A stretch of 64,000 bases of DNA from Alteribacter aurantiacus DSM 18675 (lineage in GTDB: Bacteria; Bacillota; Bacilli; Bacillales; Salisediminibacteriaceae), in the NCBI RefSeq assembly GCF_000429705.1, contig NZ_KE386941.1, forward strand, positions 1,054,001-1,118,000. The letters are read 5' to 3'. The notes under the pieces were generated by a model. It searched no databases. It saw only the letters and a program-made list of their open reading frames with translations, and was not told the origin of the DNA. Shown here one piece after another: positions 33,449-43,500 of the stretch (its first letter is position 1; every line of letters begins with the position of its first letter). A program made the position numbers and the translations under genes.

Positions 33449-34146
33449 GAAAGCACCTCCCTCATCATTTCTACGACACTTTTTCCTTTCAATTCGCGAA
33501 GTGACTCAACATTTTCCGAGAGTAGCACACGTCCATTTTTAATAAACACAATGTGGTCAAGAAATGGTTCCACCTCAGCCACTTCATGAGTGGAAAGGAA
33601 TGTAAGCTGACGTTCTATATCTGTATACCGTATGATCAAGTTTAGACTTTCCTCCCTTACTAAAGGGTCGAGACCTGATAGTGGTTCATCTAAAAGTAAG
33701 ATCGGAACGTCCCTTGCAAGTGTTAAAGCCAGCTTGACTCTTGCCCTGTTTCCTTTTGAAAGGTTTTTGATTTTATCATTTAGGTGTATTTCTAATTCAT
33801 GCAACATCTCTTTTGCTTTTTTCGGTGAAAAATCAGTGAACACAGTGTCAAAGAACGTTACAGCTTCTTCAACACGCTGATAACCGTATAATGAATCCAC
33901 TTCTGAGAGATAGGCTACTTTTCTGGATATACGTCGATCTGGTTTTTGATTGAGTACGTGTACAGTACCTCCAGAAGGTCTAAGGAGACCAGCAATCATT
34001 TTCAAAACCGTTGATTTTCCACTACCGTTTGGTCCCACAAGCCCCACTAATCCCGGTCTATTTAATACAAGATCAATTCCGTTCAGTGCTTCTTTATTCA
34101 TATATTTTTTCGTGAGATTGTTAAGACTGATTAGTTGATCGGTCAT
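33445..34146 (-). CDS. ABC transporter ATPase, YtrB-like
   Basis: A 233-residue ATPase with Walker A GPNGSGKST, a degenerate signature LSKGNRARVKLA in place of LSGGQ, and Walker B ILLLDEPLSGLDP. The LSKG signature and short length match exporters of the YtrB/EcsA type. The ATG at 34146 overlaps the end of the gntR gene by 26 bp, showing coupling. Together with the next gene it should form a membrane exporter, perhaps for an envelope-active compound. Confidence 0.88.
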   Translation of the reverse strand: MTDQLISLNNLTKKYMNKEALNGIDLVLNRPGLVGLVGPNGSGKSTVLKMIAGLLRPSGGTVHVLNQKPDRRISRKVAYLSEVDSLYGYQRVEEAVTFFDTVFTDFSPKKAKEMLHELEIHLNDKIKNLSKGNRARVKLALTLARDVPILLLDEPLSGLDPLVREESLNLIIRYTDIERQLTFLSTHEVAEVEPFLDHIVFIKNGRVLLSENVESLRELKGKSVVEMMREVLS

Positions 34147-34519
34147 TTCCTTCACCTCTTTTGCTCAGATAATCACTTAACAGCAGTTCCATTTCTTTTT
34201 CCGTATACCCGTATTGTGAGAGAGCCCCTACAAATCTTTCGGTCTCTTTTTTAGCAGCAGACACTTTTAGTTCGTCAATAACAGATTGGTTGTTTGTAAC
34301 AAATGTTCCTTGTCCCCGCTTGGATTCAACGACTTTTTCTCTTTCCATTTCCATATACGTTCGTGAAATTGTGTTTGGATTGACACCTGCACTCACAGCC
34401 ATTTCTCTAACCGACGGCAGTTTATCGCCTGGGTTTAATTCTCCTCGACAAACCTGACCGTACACGTGTTCCATTACTTGTATATAGATTGGACGATTAT
34501 GATCAAATGATAAAGTCAC
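34121..34519 (-). CDS. GntR-family repressor, YtrA subfamily
   Basis: A 132-residue regulator. The winged helix (about 10-75) includes LPSVREMAVSAGVNPNTISRTYMEME, the GntR recognition helix region, and GQGTFVTNN at the end of the wing; the short C-terminal tail of about 50 residues without an FCD/UTRA domain defines the YtrA class. Start is GTG after AAGGAGG. Its gene lies between two ABC exporter pairs; the perfect inverted repeat over the promoter at 36.47 kb is its probable operator. Homologues respond to cell-wall-active antibiotics. Confidence 0.9.
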   Translation of the reverse strand: MTLSFDHNRPIYIQVMEHVYGQVCRGELNPGDKLPSVREMAVSAGVNPNTISRTYMEMEREKVVESKRGQGTFVTNNQSVIDELKVSAAKKETERFVGALSQYGYTEKEMELLLSDYLSKRGEGNDRSTNQS

Positions 34520-34572
34520 TATCGCAAGCCTCCTTTTCAGAGGTTTTCATACGCTTTATTGTATCAAACCGA

Positions 34573-35523
34573 TTAGTCCGCTACATCCCTTTTTGTGAAC
34601 ACCCAAAATGTGAGGATATGAAAAAGGCTAAAGTACATCAAAAGCATCGCAACTGAGAATCCGACGGAAAGAGACGGGACAATCGGTGCCCCTTCAAAAA
34701 ATTGAATAACGCTTGTATTTGCAAAAAGAAGATATTTAGCCCACTCATAGCTTCTTAGAAGGTAAACCATTTGTCCCCCCATAAACATAGCTACTAATGA
34801 AATCCCTACTGCAAGAGCTTGGTTTCTAAAGGTTGTGCCAATCATAAAGGAGAGTGTTGCAAACATAATTAATTCAACAAAGTGAAGACTGTAAATACTC
34901 AATACATAGGAAAAGATATGCCAATCTCTCAACTCGCCGTTGACCACTTCCACTACACGAACCGGAGCAAAGTCAAAACCGAACACAATGAAACCTATAA
35001 GTAAAGTAAATATCATTAGTGCGCCTGTCATAAGCAGAGCAAAAAGGATCGTCGTAACCCATTTCGCCATCAAAATACGCCATCGGCTTACAGGGCGAAC
35101 AAGCAACAGCTTTATCGTGCCCGTAGAGTGTTCACCGGAAACAATGCCTGCTCCAATAATCACGACGAACATTGTAACGATCGATAGTAGCATCCCATGG
35201 TCAATCAAAAGGGAATACGCATGAGTACGAGGGAGAGGTTCAATATTTTGCTCTAAATGGTACTCGTTTACCATCGTTCTCTCATGAAGATGAGTTGTTG
35301 CCTCATATGGTAGGTCATTATCTTGTAATTGGTCTTCAATCAAGCTGTTTTCATGCATAAGTTGTCCTTGCCAATCGGTTGCAACCTCTTCAAGGTTGTC
35401 TGGGTTTAAAATCGTGGTCATGGCCGCCCCCACACACACAATGAGGAACAATAATACGATCATCACTGTTGTCCCGTTCCTACGGATTATTTTCATCCAT
35501 TCGTTTTGTATTAATTTTCCCAT
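34573..35523 (-). CDS. ABC-2 type transporter permease (BcrB-like)
   Basis: A 316-residue permease. One helix at 17-38, an external segment of about 85 residues (40-125), then five helices. EHSTGTIKLLLVRPVSRW is the conserved ABC-2 coupling motif. The start directly follows the ATPase stop (TAAATG) with AGGAGGGG upstream. Exports together with the ATPase encoded just upstream. Confidence 0.87.
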   Translation of the reverse strand: MGKLIQNEWMKIIRRNGTTVMIVLLFLIVCVGAAMTTILNPDNLEEVATDWQGQLMHENSLIEDQLQDNDLPYEATTHLHERTMVNEYHLEQNIEPLPRTHAYSLLIDHGMLLSIVTMFVVIIGAGIVSGEHSTGTIKLLLVRPVSRWRILMAKWVTTILFALLMTGALMIFTLLIGFIVFGFDFAPVRVVEVVNGELRDWHIFSYVLSIYSLHFVELIMFATLSFMIGTTFRNQALAVGISLVAMFMGGQMVYLLRSYEWAKYLLFANTSVIQFFEGAPIVPSLSVGFSVAMLLMYFSLFHILTFWVFTKRDVAD

Positions 35524-36432
35524 TTATTGAACCCCTCCTGTAAGCATCAGAAATTCCTCTTCCAAGCTAGCTTTTTTCACCGGAGAAATTTCATAAATGT
35601 TGCACCCTTCATTTACAAGCGCGTGAACGACAAATGGAATGTCTTCTCTTTTCGCCTTTAGCGTAATGGAAGAATCATCACTAGTGTGAATAAACGTGTT
35701 CTCGTTAAGGATACGTTCCGCTTTTTTAACATCATCTATATAGATCAACCACTTTTGTTCCTTTCCCCTTACGATCCCCTCCACAGATTCAACACCAACA
35801 AGGCAACCTTTGTTCATGATGGCGATGCGGTCACACATTTTTTCCATTTCCGATAATAGATGGCTTGATACAATAACAGCAATGTTCTCCTCGTGGGCCA
35901 GGTGATTTAAATAATCTCTCATTTCACGAATGCCTGCTGGGTCCAAGCCATTTGTAGGTTCATCAAGAATGAGTACCTTAGGCTTATGAAGAAGGGCTTG
36001 GGCAAGCCCCAGTCGTTGCCTCATGCCAAGGGAATACGTCTTTACTTTATCGTGAATCCTTTCTTCTAATCCTACAAGTTGAATCACTTCTAGCATTCTT
36101 TTTTTCTTAATCCCCTTATGCATTCGAGAAAAATGAACAAGGTTTTCGTAACCTGTCAAATAGCTGTACATTTCGGGGTTTTCAACTACCGCACCAATAT
36201 TTTCAATTGCTTTTTCAAAAGATTTTTTAACCGAATAACCCGCAATTTGAACATCTCCTTGAGAAGGCTTAATCAAACCTACCATCATACGAATGGTTGT
36301 TGTTTTTCCCGCTCCGTTAGGACCAAGAAGTCCGAACACCTCCCCTTCTTTAATAGAAAGATGGATATCATCCACTATTGTGCGGCCGTTAATTTTTTTC
36401 GTTAATCCCCTCAGTTCAATGATTGTTTTCAC
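35524..36432 (-). CDS. ABC transporter ATPase (bacitracin-exporter BcrA type)
   Basis: A 302-residue ATPase: Walker A GPNGAGKTT (about 37-45), signature YSLGMRQRLGLA (about 134-145), Walker B VLILDEPTNGLDP (about 155-167) and the H-loop SSHLL. The C-terminal 80 residues are the regulatory extension of BcrA/DrrA-type proteins. Start is GTG at 36432 after GAAGGGG. First gene of the operon, directly under the operator-covered promoter. Substrate unknown; a cell-envelope drug or lipid is likely. Confidence 0.9.
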   Translation of the reverse strand: MKTIIELRGLTKKINGRTIVDDIHLSIKEGEVFGLLGPNGAGKTTTIRMMVGLIKPSQGDVQIAGYSVKKSFEKAIENIGAVVENPEMYSYLTGYENLVHFSRMHKGIKKKRMLEVIQLVGLEERIHDKVKTYSLGMRQRLGLAQALLHKPKVLILDEPTNGLDPAGIREMRDYLNHLAHEENIAVIVSSHLLSEMEKMCDRIAIMNKGCLVGVESVEGIVRGKEQKWLIYIDDVKKAERILNENTFIHTSDDSSITLKAKREDIPFVVHALVNEGCNIYEISPVKKASLEEEFLMLTGGVQ

Positions 36433-36454
36433 GTTTGTTCCCCTTCCCCTCGCG

Positions 36455-36486
36455 TTCTAGTGTACTAACAAGATAGTACACTAGAA
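36455..36486. promoter_or_regulatory. Perfect inverted-repeat operator, probable YtrA-type GntR site
   Basis: TTCTAGTGTACTA and its exact complement, 13 bp each, separated by ACAAGA. The repeat covers the -10 box of the ABC operon promoter, so binding would block transcription. The GntR protein encoded in the same operon is the obvious ligand. Confidence 0.75.
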
Positions 36487-36501
36487 CAGAGGAGTGGTCA
36501 A
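36473..36501 (-). promoter_or_regulatory. SigA promoter of the ABC/GntR operon
   Basis: Minus strand: TTGACC, 17-bp spacer, TACTAT. The -10 box lies inside the operator's inner half-sites. Confidence 0.78.
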
Positions 36502-36582
36502 GATTAAAAACAATGTTCTAGAAAGGGAGATCCTTGATTGAATACGCTTACACATTCAGGTAAACTAAATCTATAAGAGAAA

Positions 36583-36598
36583 GCGCAATCGATTGCGC
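36583..36598. promoter_or_regulatory. LacI-family operator upstream of the amylase gene
   Basis: Perfect 16-bp palindrome GCGCAATCGATTGCGC with the central CG of LacI-type sites, 31 bp before the amylase start and just after candidate -10 boxes. A maltose/starch repressor is expected; none is encoded in the window. Confidence 0.65.
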
Positions 36599-36628
36599 AA
36601 TCAAACCACTCGAGAGTGAGGAACCACA

Positions 36629-38206
36629 TTGAAAAAATACACTTTATTAAGTTTATCTGTTTTGACTCTTCTTTTTGCATGTGATCAAAATGAAGAAGTA
36701 GCAACCGAAAATGGAGACTACTTCACACCTACACAATTACAAGAGGAAGATCAAATAAATCATCCCAGCACGTTTCCAGAAACCGTATTCTATGAAATCT
36801 TTCCTCGAGCATTTTATGATACAACTGGAGATGGCATTGGGGATATTCAAGGGATGATTGAAAAGCTGGATTATTTAGAGGAAATGGGCATTGAAGGACT
36901 TTGGCTTATGCCCATCCACCCAACTCCTACCTACCACGGGTACGACGTGATTGATTATTACGACATTAACCCTGATTACGGAACGATGGACGATTTCCGC
37001 GAGTTTGTAAGTGAGGCTCATGACCGAGACATAAAAATTCTTGTCGATTATGTAGTCAATCACACGAGCATTGAGCACCCTTGGTTCGTAGATGCTATTT
37101 CTTCCGAGGACAGTGAATACCGAGACTGGTACATTTGGGCCGATGAGAACACCCGTCTCTCAGAACGAGGCGAATGGGGACAACCCTATTGGCACGGAGA
37201 AGAGCCCAATCAATATATGAGTGTGTTTTGGTCAGGGATGCCTGATTTGAATATGGACAATCCCGATGTAAGAGAAAAACTGATTGAAATCGGAACGTTC
37301 TGGCTTGAGGATGTAGGGGTTGACGGATTTCGTTTAGATGCTGCAAAGCACATTTATCCAGGGGAACACGAAAAAAACCTCGAGTGGTGGGCTGAGTTTC
37401 GTACAGCTATGGAAAGTGTCAAAGAAGACGTCTTTTTAGTCGGAGAGGTGTGGGATATTCCTTCTGTTACAGCACCTTACTTGGAAGAAGGTCTTCACTC
37501 TGTATTCAACTTTGATTTAGGGGAATCTATGGTTCAAGCAGCAAGAAGTGAAAACGGCAACCGTCTCGTTTCGGGTTTAATCCGGGATCTTGAACGATTT
37601 GATCAATACGCTGATGATTATGTGCTATCCACGTTTTTAACCAATCACGACATGAACCGTGTGATGAGCGAACTTCGAGGTCACGAGGAACGGGCACGAA
37701 TGGCCGCTTCCCTTCTTTTTACCCTGCCAGGAAGCCCCTTCGTTTATTACGGAGAAGAGATTGGCATGGAAGGGCAAAAACCCGATGAGCATATTCGAGA
37801 ACCCATGCTTTGGTACAAAGACCGAGAACAAATGGGCATGACGAGTTGGATCGATCCTCGTCACGATAATGAAGAGACAAGCTCTTCAGTGGAAGAACAG
37901 TGGGAAGATCCCGACTCTCTTCTCCGCCATTACCAAACCATGATCCATTTAAGGCGTTCAACGCCCGCACTCCTTCACGGAAAAATAGAAGATGTTCAAA
38001 CAGACGAACGAAGTGTTGTGGCGTTTTATAGAGAGGATGAACATCGCGTACTTGTCGCGCACAATCTCGGTAGTGAAGAGGTGATCGTACCTCTTCCTGA
38101 AAACGACGCTTATTCATGGCATTTCCGTCAGTCGGACGAGCAGTTGCTTACTCAAGGTGAACTCACTCTTCCGGCGTATTCTACAGCGGTTCTATCAGTC
38201 GACTAG
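36629..38206 (+). CDS. Lipoprotein alpha-amylase family enzyme (GH13)
   Basis: Surface-anchored glycosidase, 525 residues. The signal peptide ends in lipobox LFAC. The GH13 barrel has region I DYVVNHTS, region II GFRLDAAKH (nucleophile Asp), region III VGEVWD (acid/base Glu) and region IV FLTNHD (third Asp), so catalytic residues are complete; a C-terminal beta domain ends the protein. It should cut alpha-1,4-glucans outside the cell. Start is TTG at 36629 with GAGG seven nt upstream. The LacI-type palindrome suggests sugar repression. No maltose transporter genes adjoin it. Confidence 0.92.
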   Translation: MKKYTLLSLSVLTLLFACDQNEEVATENGDYFTPTQLQEEDQINHPSTFPETVFYEIFPRAFYDTTGDGIGDIQGMIEKLDYLEEMGIEGLWLMPIHPTPTYHGYDVIDYYDINPDYGTMDDFREFVSEAHDRDIKILVDYVVNHTSIEHPWFVDAISSEDSEYRDWYIWADENTRLSERGEWGQPYWHGEEPNQYMSVFWSGMPDLNMDNPDVREKLIEIGTFWLEDVGVDGFRLDAAKHIYPGEHEKNLEWWAEFRTAMESVKEDVFLVGEVWDIPSVTAPYLEEGLHSVFNFDLGESMVQAARSENGNRLVSGLIRDLERFDQYADDYVLSTFLTNHDMNRVMSELRGHEERARMAASLLFTLPGSPFVYYGEEIGMEGQKPDEHIREPMLWYKDREQMGMTSWIDPRHDNEETSSSVEEQWEDPDSLLRHYQTMIHLRRSTPALLHGKIEDVQTDERSVVAFYREDEHRVLVAHNLGSEEVIVPLPENDAYSWHFRQSDEQLLTQGELTLPAYSTAVLSVD

Positions 38207-38237
38207 TGAGTTCTATATTTTCTGGACAAAAGCAAAA

Positions 38238-38291
38238 GAAAGAACAGCGCGAGGTGGCCCTTAAGGAAACCTCACACTGTTCTTCTTTTTA
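38238..38291. terminator. Terminator between amylase and cyclophilin genes
   Basis: Two-part stem AGAACAG ... GAGGT / ACCTC ... CTGTTCT followed by TTCTTTTTATT; A-rich on the other side, so it may serve both genes. Confidence 0.78.
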
Positions 38292-38296
38292 TTCAA

Positions 38297-39076
38297 TTAG
38301 TCGATGACTTCAATCTCTTCAATAACGACATCTTCTTCAGGACGATCGGGATTGTGAGGGTTATCCGGATCCGGACCTACTTCCGTTGTAGCAATGGCAT
38401 TCACAACGTCCATTCCTTCAATGACATGTCCAAATACCGTATGGCGCCCATCTAGGTGAGGCGTGCCTCCGCGTTCAATGTATGCCTCGCCTGCCTGTTC
38501 ATCCAACTGCCCTTCTTCTACTCCATTTTCAATCGCTTCAACGAGGCTTGCGTCCAATTCGCTATTATGAACGATAAAAAACTGACTGGAGTTGGTGTTC
38601 GGACCTGAGTTTGCCATGGACAAGGCACCGTTAAAGTGCATGAGCTCGGGAGCAAATTCGTCCTCAAACGGCTCACCGTAAACACTTTCGCCACCTGCAC
38701 CTGTTCCTTCAGGGTCCCCGCCTTGAATCATGAAGTCTTCGATGACCCTGTGAAACACAACACCTTCGTAATAACCATCCTCTGCATGAGTAACAAAATT
38801 CTCTACCGCTTTAGGTGCATATTCCGGAAACAGCTTTAAGTGGATATCACCCATAGACGTTTTCATAACCACTTCCTGTTCCTCACTTGCAACCTCATTG
38901 TTAAGCTGCGGAAGGTCCAATGCTTCACCGTCATTTCCCGCTTCCTCTTCTACAGTACCTTCCTCGTTCTGTTCGCCTTCGTCTACACTGTTTTCCCCTT
39001 CATCCCCGCATGCAGCAAGGATAAGAGTAGCGCCCAACAGGAGGCTACCTACTTTTAAACTCGTTACTTTTTTCAT
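38297..39076 (-). CDS. Cyclophilin-type peptidyl-prolyl isomerase lipoprotein
   Basis: A 259-residue foldase of the outer membrane face. The signal peptide ends in lipobox LAAC, followed by an acidic linker of about 45 residues. The cyclophilin domain shows FHRVIEDFMIQGGDP (catalytic Arg, Phe, Met, Gln) and SMANSGPNTNSSQFFI. Acts on prolyl bonds of exported proteins, next to or instead of PrsA. A 20-residue insert near HDEQ (about 185-205) differs from minimal cyclophilins. Monocistronic. Confidence 0.93.
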   Translation of the reverse strand: MKKVTSLKVGSLLLGATLILAACGDEGENSVDEGEQNEEGTVEEEAGNDGEALDLPQLNNEVASEEQEVVMKTSMGDIHLKLFPEYAPKAVENFVTHAEDGYYEGVVFHRVIEDFMIQGGDPEGTGAGGESVYGEPFEDEFAPELMHFNGALSMANSGPNTNSSQFFIVHNSELDASLVEAIENGVEEGQLDEQAGEAYIERGGTPHLDGRHTVFGHVIEGMDVVNAIATTEVGPDPDNPHNPDRPEEDVVIEEIEVID

Positions 39077-39160
39077 ACTTTCGTCGATCCCTTCTATGTA
39101 AGCTATTCCTTTATTATGTAAGACCTGACTTTAAAAAAGCAAGCTAGAATTTTTTTCTTC

Positions 39161-39190
39161 TTGACTACTTTTTTTGAAACAGGGTAATAT
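39161..39190 (+). promoter_or_regulatory. SigA promoter of the 130-residue protein gene
   Basis: TTGACT, 18-bp spacer, TAATAT, 50 bp before the ATG. Confidence 0.65.
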
Positions 39191-39239
39191 AAAATAAGAA
39201 CATCTGTTCGTAATATCGTTTTGAAGGAGCGAACGAACC

Positions 39240-39632
39240 ATGGCTAAACTCACAGTTGAAGAAGAACGTTTAAGCGAATCCTATATTTTATATGAGCTTA
39301 TGCGCAGGGTATTGGAGAAGGATTTAGTCAAAATGAACCAATCTCCGTTGAAATTGAAAGGTCCCTACATCCACCTCGTAGAGCACACATTACAAGACTT
39401 GAGTAAGGAATTGTTCGAAACAAAAGCCAGGATGAAGCACTTAAACATAAAAGTGGAACTGAACGACTACGACGATACCTTCTCTGAGTATACGATCTTT
39501 TACAGGGGATACGCCCTGACTGCCAAATACTTGAATGCCCATTTAAAGAACCAAGTCGCCGAAACGATCGAATCATGGTTTCTCCACCGAAAAAACGACG
39601 GACAAACCAAAAGAGACAGCTCCATCCACTGA
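39240..39632 (+). CDS. Conserved-looking cytosolic protein of unknown function
   Basis: A 130-residue protein that I cannot place in a family. It is charged and mostly helical, without signal peptide, transmembrane segment or cysteine; a central strand-rich part (IKVELNDYDDTFSEYTIFYRGY, shown here in one piece as residues 70-91) separates two helical regions. GAAGGAG lies before the ATG and a good promoter is present, so the gene is likely real. It converges on the amidohydrolase gene with only 13 bp between the stops. Confidence 0.72.
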   Translation: MAKLTVEEERLSESYILYELMRRVLEKDLVKMNQSPLKLKGPYIHLVEHTLQDLSKELFETKARMKHLNIKVELNDYDDTFSEYTIFYRGYALTAKYLNAHLKNQVAETIESWFLHRKNDGQTKRDSSIH

Positions 39633-39645
39633 TGGAGCCACTCTA

Positions 39646-40503
39646 CTACAATAATGTTTTCACCTTCGGAAACACCCGAAGGGCCGTGTTGTAAAACACA
39701 TCTTCCCAAGAATGCTCAGGCATATGACTTTGAATGAATCCGATATAAGGTTCGACTCTCACAAGAGGCCAATCCGTTCCAAACATAAACTTTTCATAAT
39801 GATCACAAAAAGCGGTTGCGTGCTTAAAATGATCAAAAAAGTGAGGCGTGTTGACAATTCGATTCACTGCCTTCTCTTCTCCGACGATGAGTCCGGACAA
39901 ATCAGCAAATACGTTACGGTTTTTATATACCACTTCAGCAGCATCTAGCATCCACGGATCACCAAAATGAGCCATTACAAACGTGACGTCGCGGTTTTGT
40001 ACCGCCGTTTCATCAATCGTAAGAGGATGAGCATACTTAAGTAACCCTCGCTCAGAGTACGTATCTCCCGTATGAAGAACAACCGGAACTCGGTAGGCTT
40101 TTGCAAGCTCATAAACAGGACCGTACACCGGATCATACGCATAAAACGGATAATAACCTAAGTAGATTTTGATCCCTACCGTTTGAGGATCCAGAAGGGA
40201 TCGCTCAAGGTCTTGCAATTCTTTTTTACCAAGGCGATAAGGATTGATACCCATACACACACCCATGTTAGATGGCATTTTAGGCGCAAGGTCAAGCCCC
40301 ATAGGTGTTGGAGGAGCGGAGTCCGGGAACCCCTCTCCACCCTCAATCTCGCTCAGTCCCATGGCAATGGAGAAAACAACATTCGCATCTCTAAATTCCT
40401 TTTCGTACCCTTGTAAGGAATAATCAATAGAGGACAACGTTTTGGCTGTATGATGAAAGCTTTGAATGTGAGAAAAATGAATGTGAGCATCAATGATTTT
40501 CAT
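39646..40503 (-). CDS. Amidohydrolase-family (TIM-barrel) metalloenzyme
   Basis: A 285-residue Amidohydro_2-type protein. Metal ligands: DAHIHF (HxH, residues 6-8), VVLHTGD (His), VMAHFGDPW (His) and FGTDWPLV (Asp). GIKIYLGYYPF carries the Lys that often bridges metals. The substrate is unknown; relatives include decarboxylases and lactone hydrolases. It starts three bases after the stop of the GNAT fusion gene and is surely co-transcribed with it. Confidence 0.85.
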   Translation of the reverse strand: MKIIDAHIHFSHIQSFHHTAKTLSSIDYSLQGYEKEFRDANVVFSIAMGLSEIEGGEGFPDSAPPTPMGLDLAPKMPSNMGVCMGINPYRLGKKELQDLERSLLDPQTVGIKIYLGYYPFYAYDPVYGPVYELAKAYRVPVVLHTGDTYSERGLLKYAHPLTIDETAVQNRDVTFVMAHFGDPWMLDAAEVVYKNRNVFADLSGLIVGEEKAVNRIVNTPHFFDHFKHATAFCDHYEKFMFGTDWPLVRVEPYIGFIQSHMPEHSWEDVFYNTALRVFPKVKTLL

Positions 40504-40506
40504 TAC

Positions 40507-43500
40507 CTAGTCCTTTCTAAGCGTACTGTAGTCAAACCGAATAGACCTAAGGTCGGTGGCCGCTTCCGGCGTAACCTGTTCTTCACTGAATAAAAAGAAC
40601 ATCGGATCCGAGTAGAACGTCCCTTTGTCTTTTAACTCAACCGCACGTCTTGAGTCGCCTGCAATGACATGTTGGTTCGTATATAGTTCCATATTGTCAT
40701 TCGTTTGTTCAGGAAAAACATGCAATTTTTCATTACGACCTTTCATGGAAGTAACGAGGTGAGTGAACTGGTCAAGCTGGTGCTCACTAGTATGATGTCG
40801 GTACGTACAAGAATCCTCCCCTGCCTGAATGACAACATCTCCAACAGTCGACCCAGTAAAAATGTTAAACATGATAGCCGCCATTTCATCTTTCCATAAC
40901 TTCCCAGTTTCCTGTTTGATTGTGTACATGGTGCAGACAACAGGAGCACCAGGCATGATGAAAGTATAAAATGTGGCGGTAACCCCTTTGTATCGAGGTT
41001 GATTCTTGACTGTGAATTGTTGTGCTACACCTGTCCAATCGTTATCGAGTTCATCCTTTATTCGAACAAATTGCGCCTCAACACGTTCTTTTAGGACGCT
41101 TCTAGAAGAGAGGTTGAAAAGCTCAAAACGGATTCCGCCAATCCAAGGATTCCACCAAGACCTTGGCTCAGGTGTCGGGAAAGTCGAGTCCAGCCATTCT
41201 TTACCTTTATATGTGAGAGAATACACGGCCGGATAGAAATCCGGTGCTATTTTAATGGAGACACTCTCATTACGTAGGATAAGCGTTTTCCTTTCACTGA
41301 TTGTATCCACCAGTGTTGATACCTCTTTTCCACTAACAGGAAATAACGCAGTCGTCTTTTTAAAGAGCTGTCCGGACAGGTCAATAGAGATATCCGCTAA
41401 GGTCGGTTGTGAAACGGATAAGATCGGCAGTGTGGTTTCCCATGAACGTCGATCTTCCTCACTTGTCCATTGATCCTCACTGATCTTTCCTTCATGTCGA
41501 ATACCCGCCTTTAGAACGGCGTCAGCAGATCGGTTTAACCGCTGGTTGAACAGTAAATGAGCGGTGTGCTTCACAAAAGGGTTTTTGTTTTTGGTTCCCC
41601 AGCTCATCACCGATGCTGAAACAACGGGAGTCGGTTCAACCTGTTGTTTTGCAAACTGCCTTGCTTCTTCAACCGTCAATAACGCACCTAATGAAAGCGT
41701 CGTAACAGGGGTATAAACCGTTTCATCGGGGCTTATTTCTTCAACATCATGTTCAAAATACATTATATGCCACGTATGAAAATGAAGTTTAGTCTTCTCG
41801 TCCCATATAAGAGCTGCAGGCAGATTTTTTCGCGTTGTAAACAGCCAGTTTTCAGTCAGCTTATCACTGTCCCATCCATTTACTTCATGAAAATAAGTTC
41901 CTTTATGTTGAACAAACTTGTTATCGTAAGGAAGAACAGTATCACTCAAATCAAACTTCAGAGGTTCGTTGAGTTTAATCCCGGATATAGGGTTTTCACT
42001 TTTGTTTATCAGCCCAAAGCGCTGAGTCATGATTCCGTCCGCAGTCAAGGAAATGATTCTTTCAAGAGTTAGCCCTGGGAAATCACGAGAAGGATAGACA
42101 AGCGTAGCTCCAATGGTTTGTCCTTTTTCAAAAAAGGTCACTTCCTTCGGTTCCATTTTTGAAAATTCTTCTGAATAAGGCAGTCCCACTTTAGGGTAAT
42201 GAAACGTAAAGTCTCCTTTATTTGATCTGCCCCTTTCGATAAAGACACTGTTGTTTTCTTTTTTAACGCCCACATGAGACAGACCTTGGAATAAGTGTAC
42301 ATACTCTGTTGTTTCTCCATAACAACTCTGTCCCGTCACATTAAACAAGAACGTTAAAGGCTGTTTGAAATCAATTTCAGCATTTTCCATTGTGACTTTG
42401 GCGTTCAAAAATTCATGATAAAACAAAGCTTCAGTTAAGTGATACAAAACAGGAATGGAACGCTTTTCAGCCTTTTTTAATCTAACGCTAAACGTATACT
42501 GCTCGAATGTCACCACTTTTGATGCGGGAAGTTCGAAAGTAATCACAACTTCACTATTGCTGTTATTTTCAAGTTGGATATAGGCTTCACTTTTCTGGTG
42601 TGAGAAAGACCTAGACCCACGGACGCTCCCAGTAATCGTTACCGGTGCTTTTGTGAGGACTCCTTTTTTCATCACGACCGATTGGCCATTCACTAGGACC
42701 ACTGCCTCAACAACAGGGTGAGTCTGCATCGTTTTTTGTTCACCTGAGCGCTCCATCACGAAGAACTCACTCGTAAAACGCTGTTCTTCCCCAGGCATGA
42801 CAGTCCCTTCCCCTTGATCGGAGAAGCGAATATTTTTATTATCACGACCTGAGTAAGAAAATGCGAGAGGCTCTGAAGATGTATTTTTAGCTATAAACGT
42901 AACCGGATACTCTTTTCCAAACACGCAATCATGACTGTCAATACTCATCGTCACTTCTAACGTACTTGTTTTAAAACAGCCAATGCCACGACCGGTTTTT
43001 TCAATATCAACAGAAAGGCGGTGTTCATCTTTTCGCCACTCGTAGGTGTAATAATCAAATCCGTCCACTTTCTCTCCATCAGGCTCTGTTTTTATTTCTC
43101 TTACACTATCTTCATACCAATCGACCTCTTGGAAAAAAGGAGCGAAAAGCTCTGTCGAGAGAACCGTAGGCAGAAAGTTCATAAGATGAACAGTGTCATC
43201 ACGATTTTCCCAAAAAAAGCCGCACTTTTTATAAAGAGGTACAGCCTTTGTATTCCCGGGCCATGTGTATAAATCAAGCCTTGGCCATTGCCGTCTGATG
43301 GTCTCATCAAGAGCAGTTAAAAGGAGCTTCTTTCCGATCTTTTTTCCGTGGTAGTCCGTTCTTACATTTAATAGTGGAATATATAGTGCACCTTCATCCT
43401 CTCTGTACTCGGAAAGTCCACAATAGCCTACTACCTCTTGTCCATCCATCGCTAAGTAAGTACGAAGGTTTGAAGAATTGGCCTGTTGATCTCGAACGTG

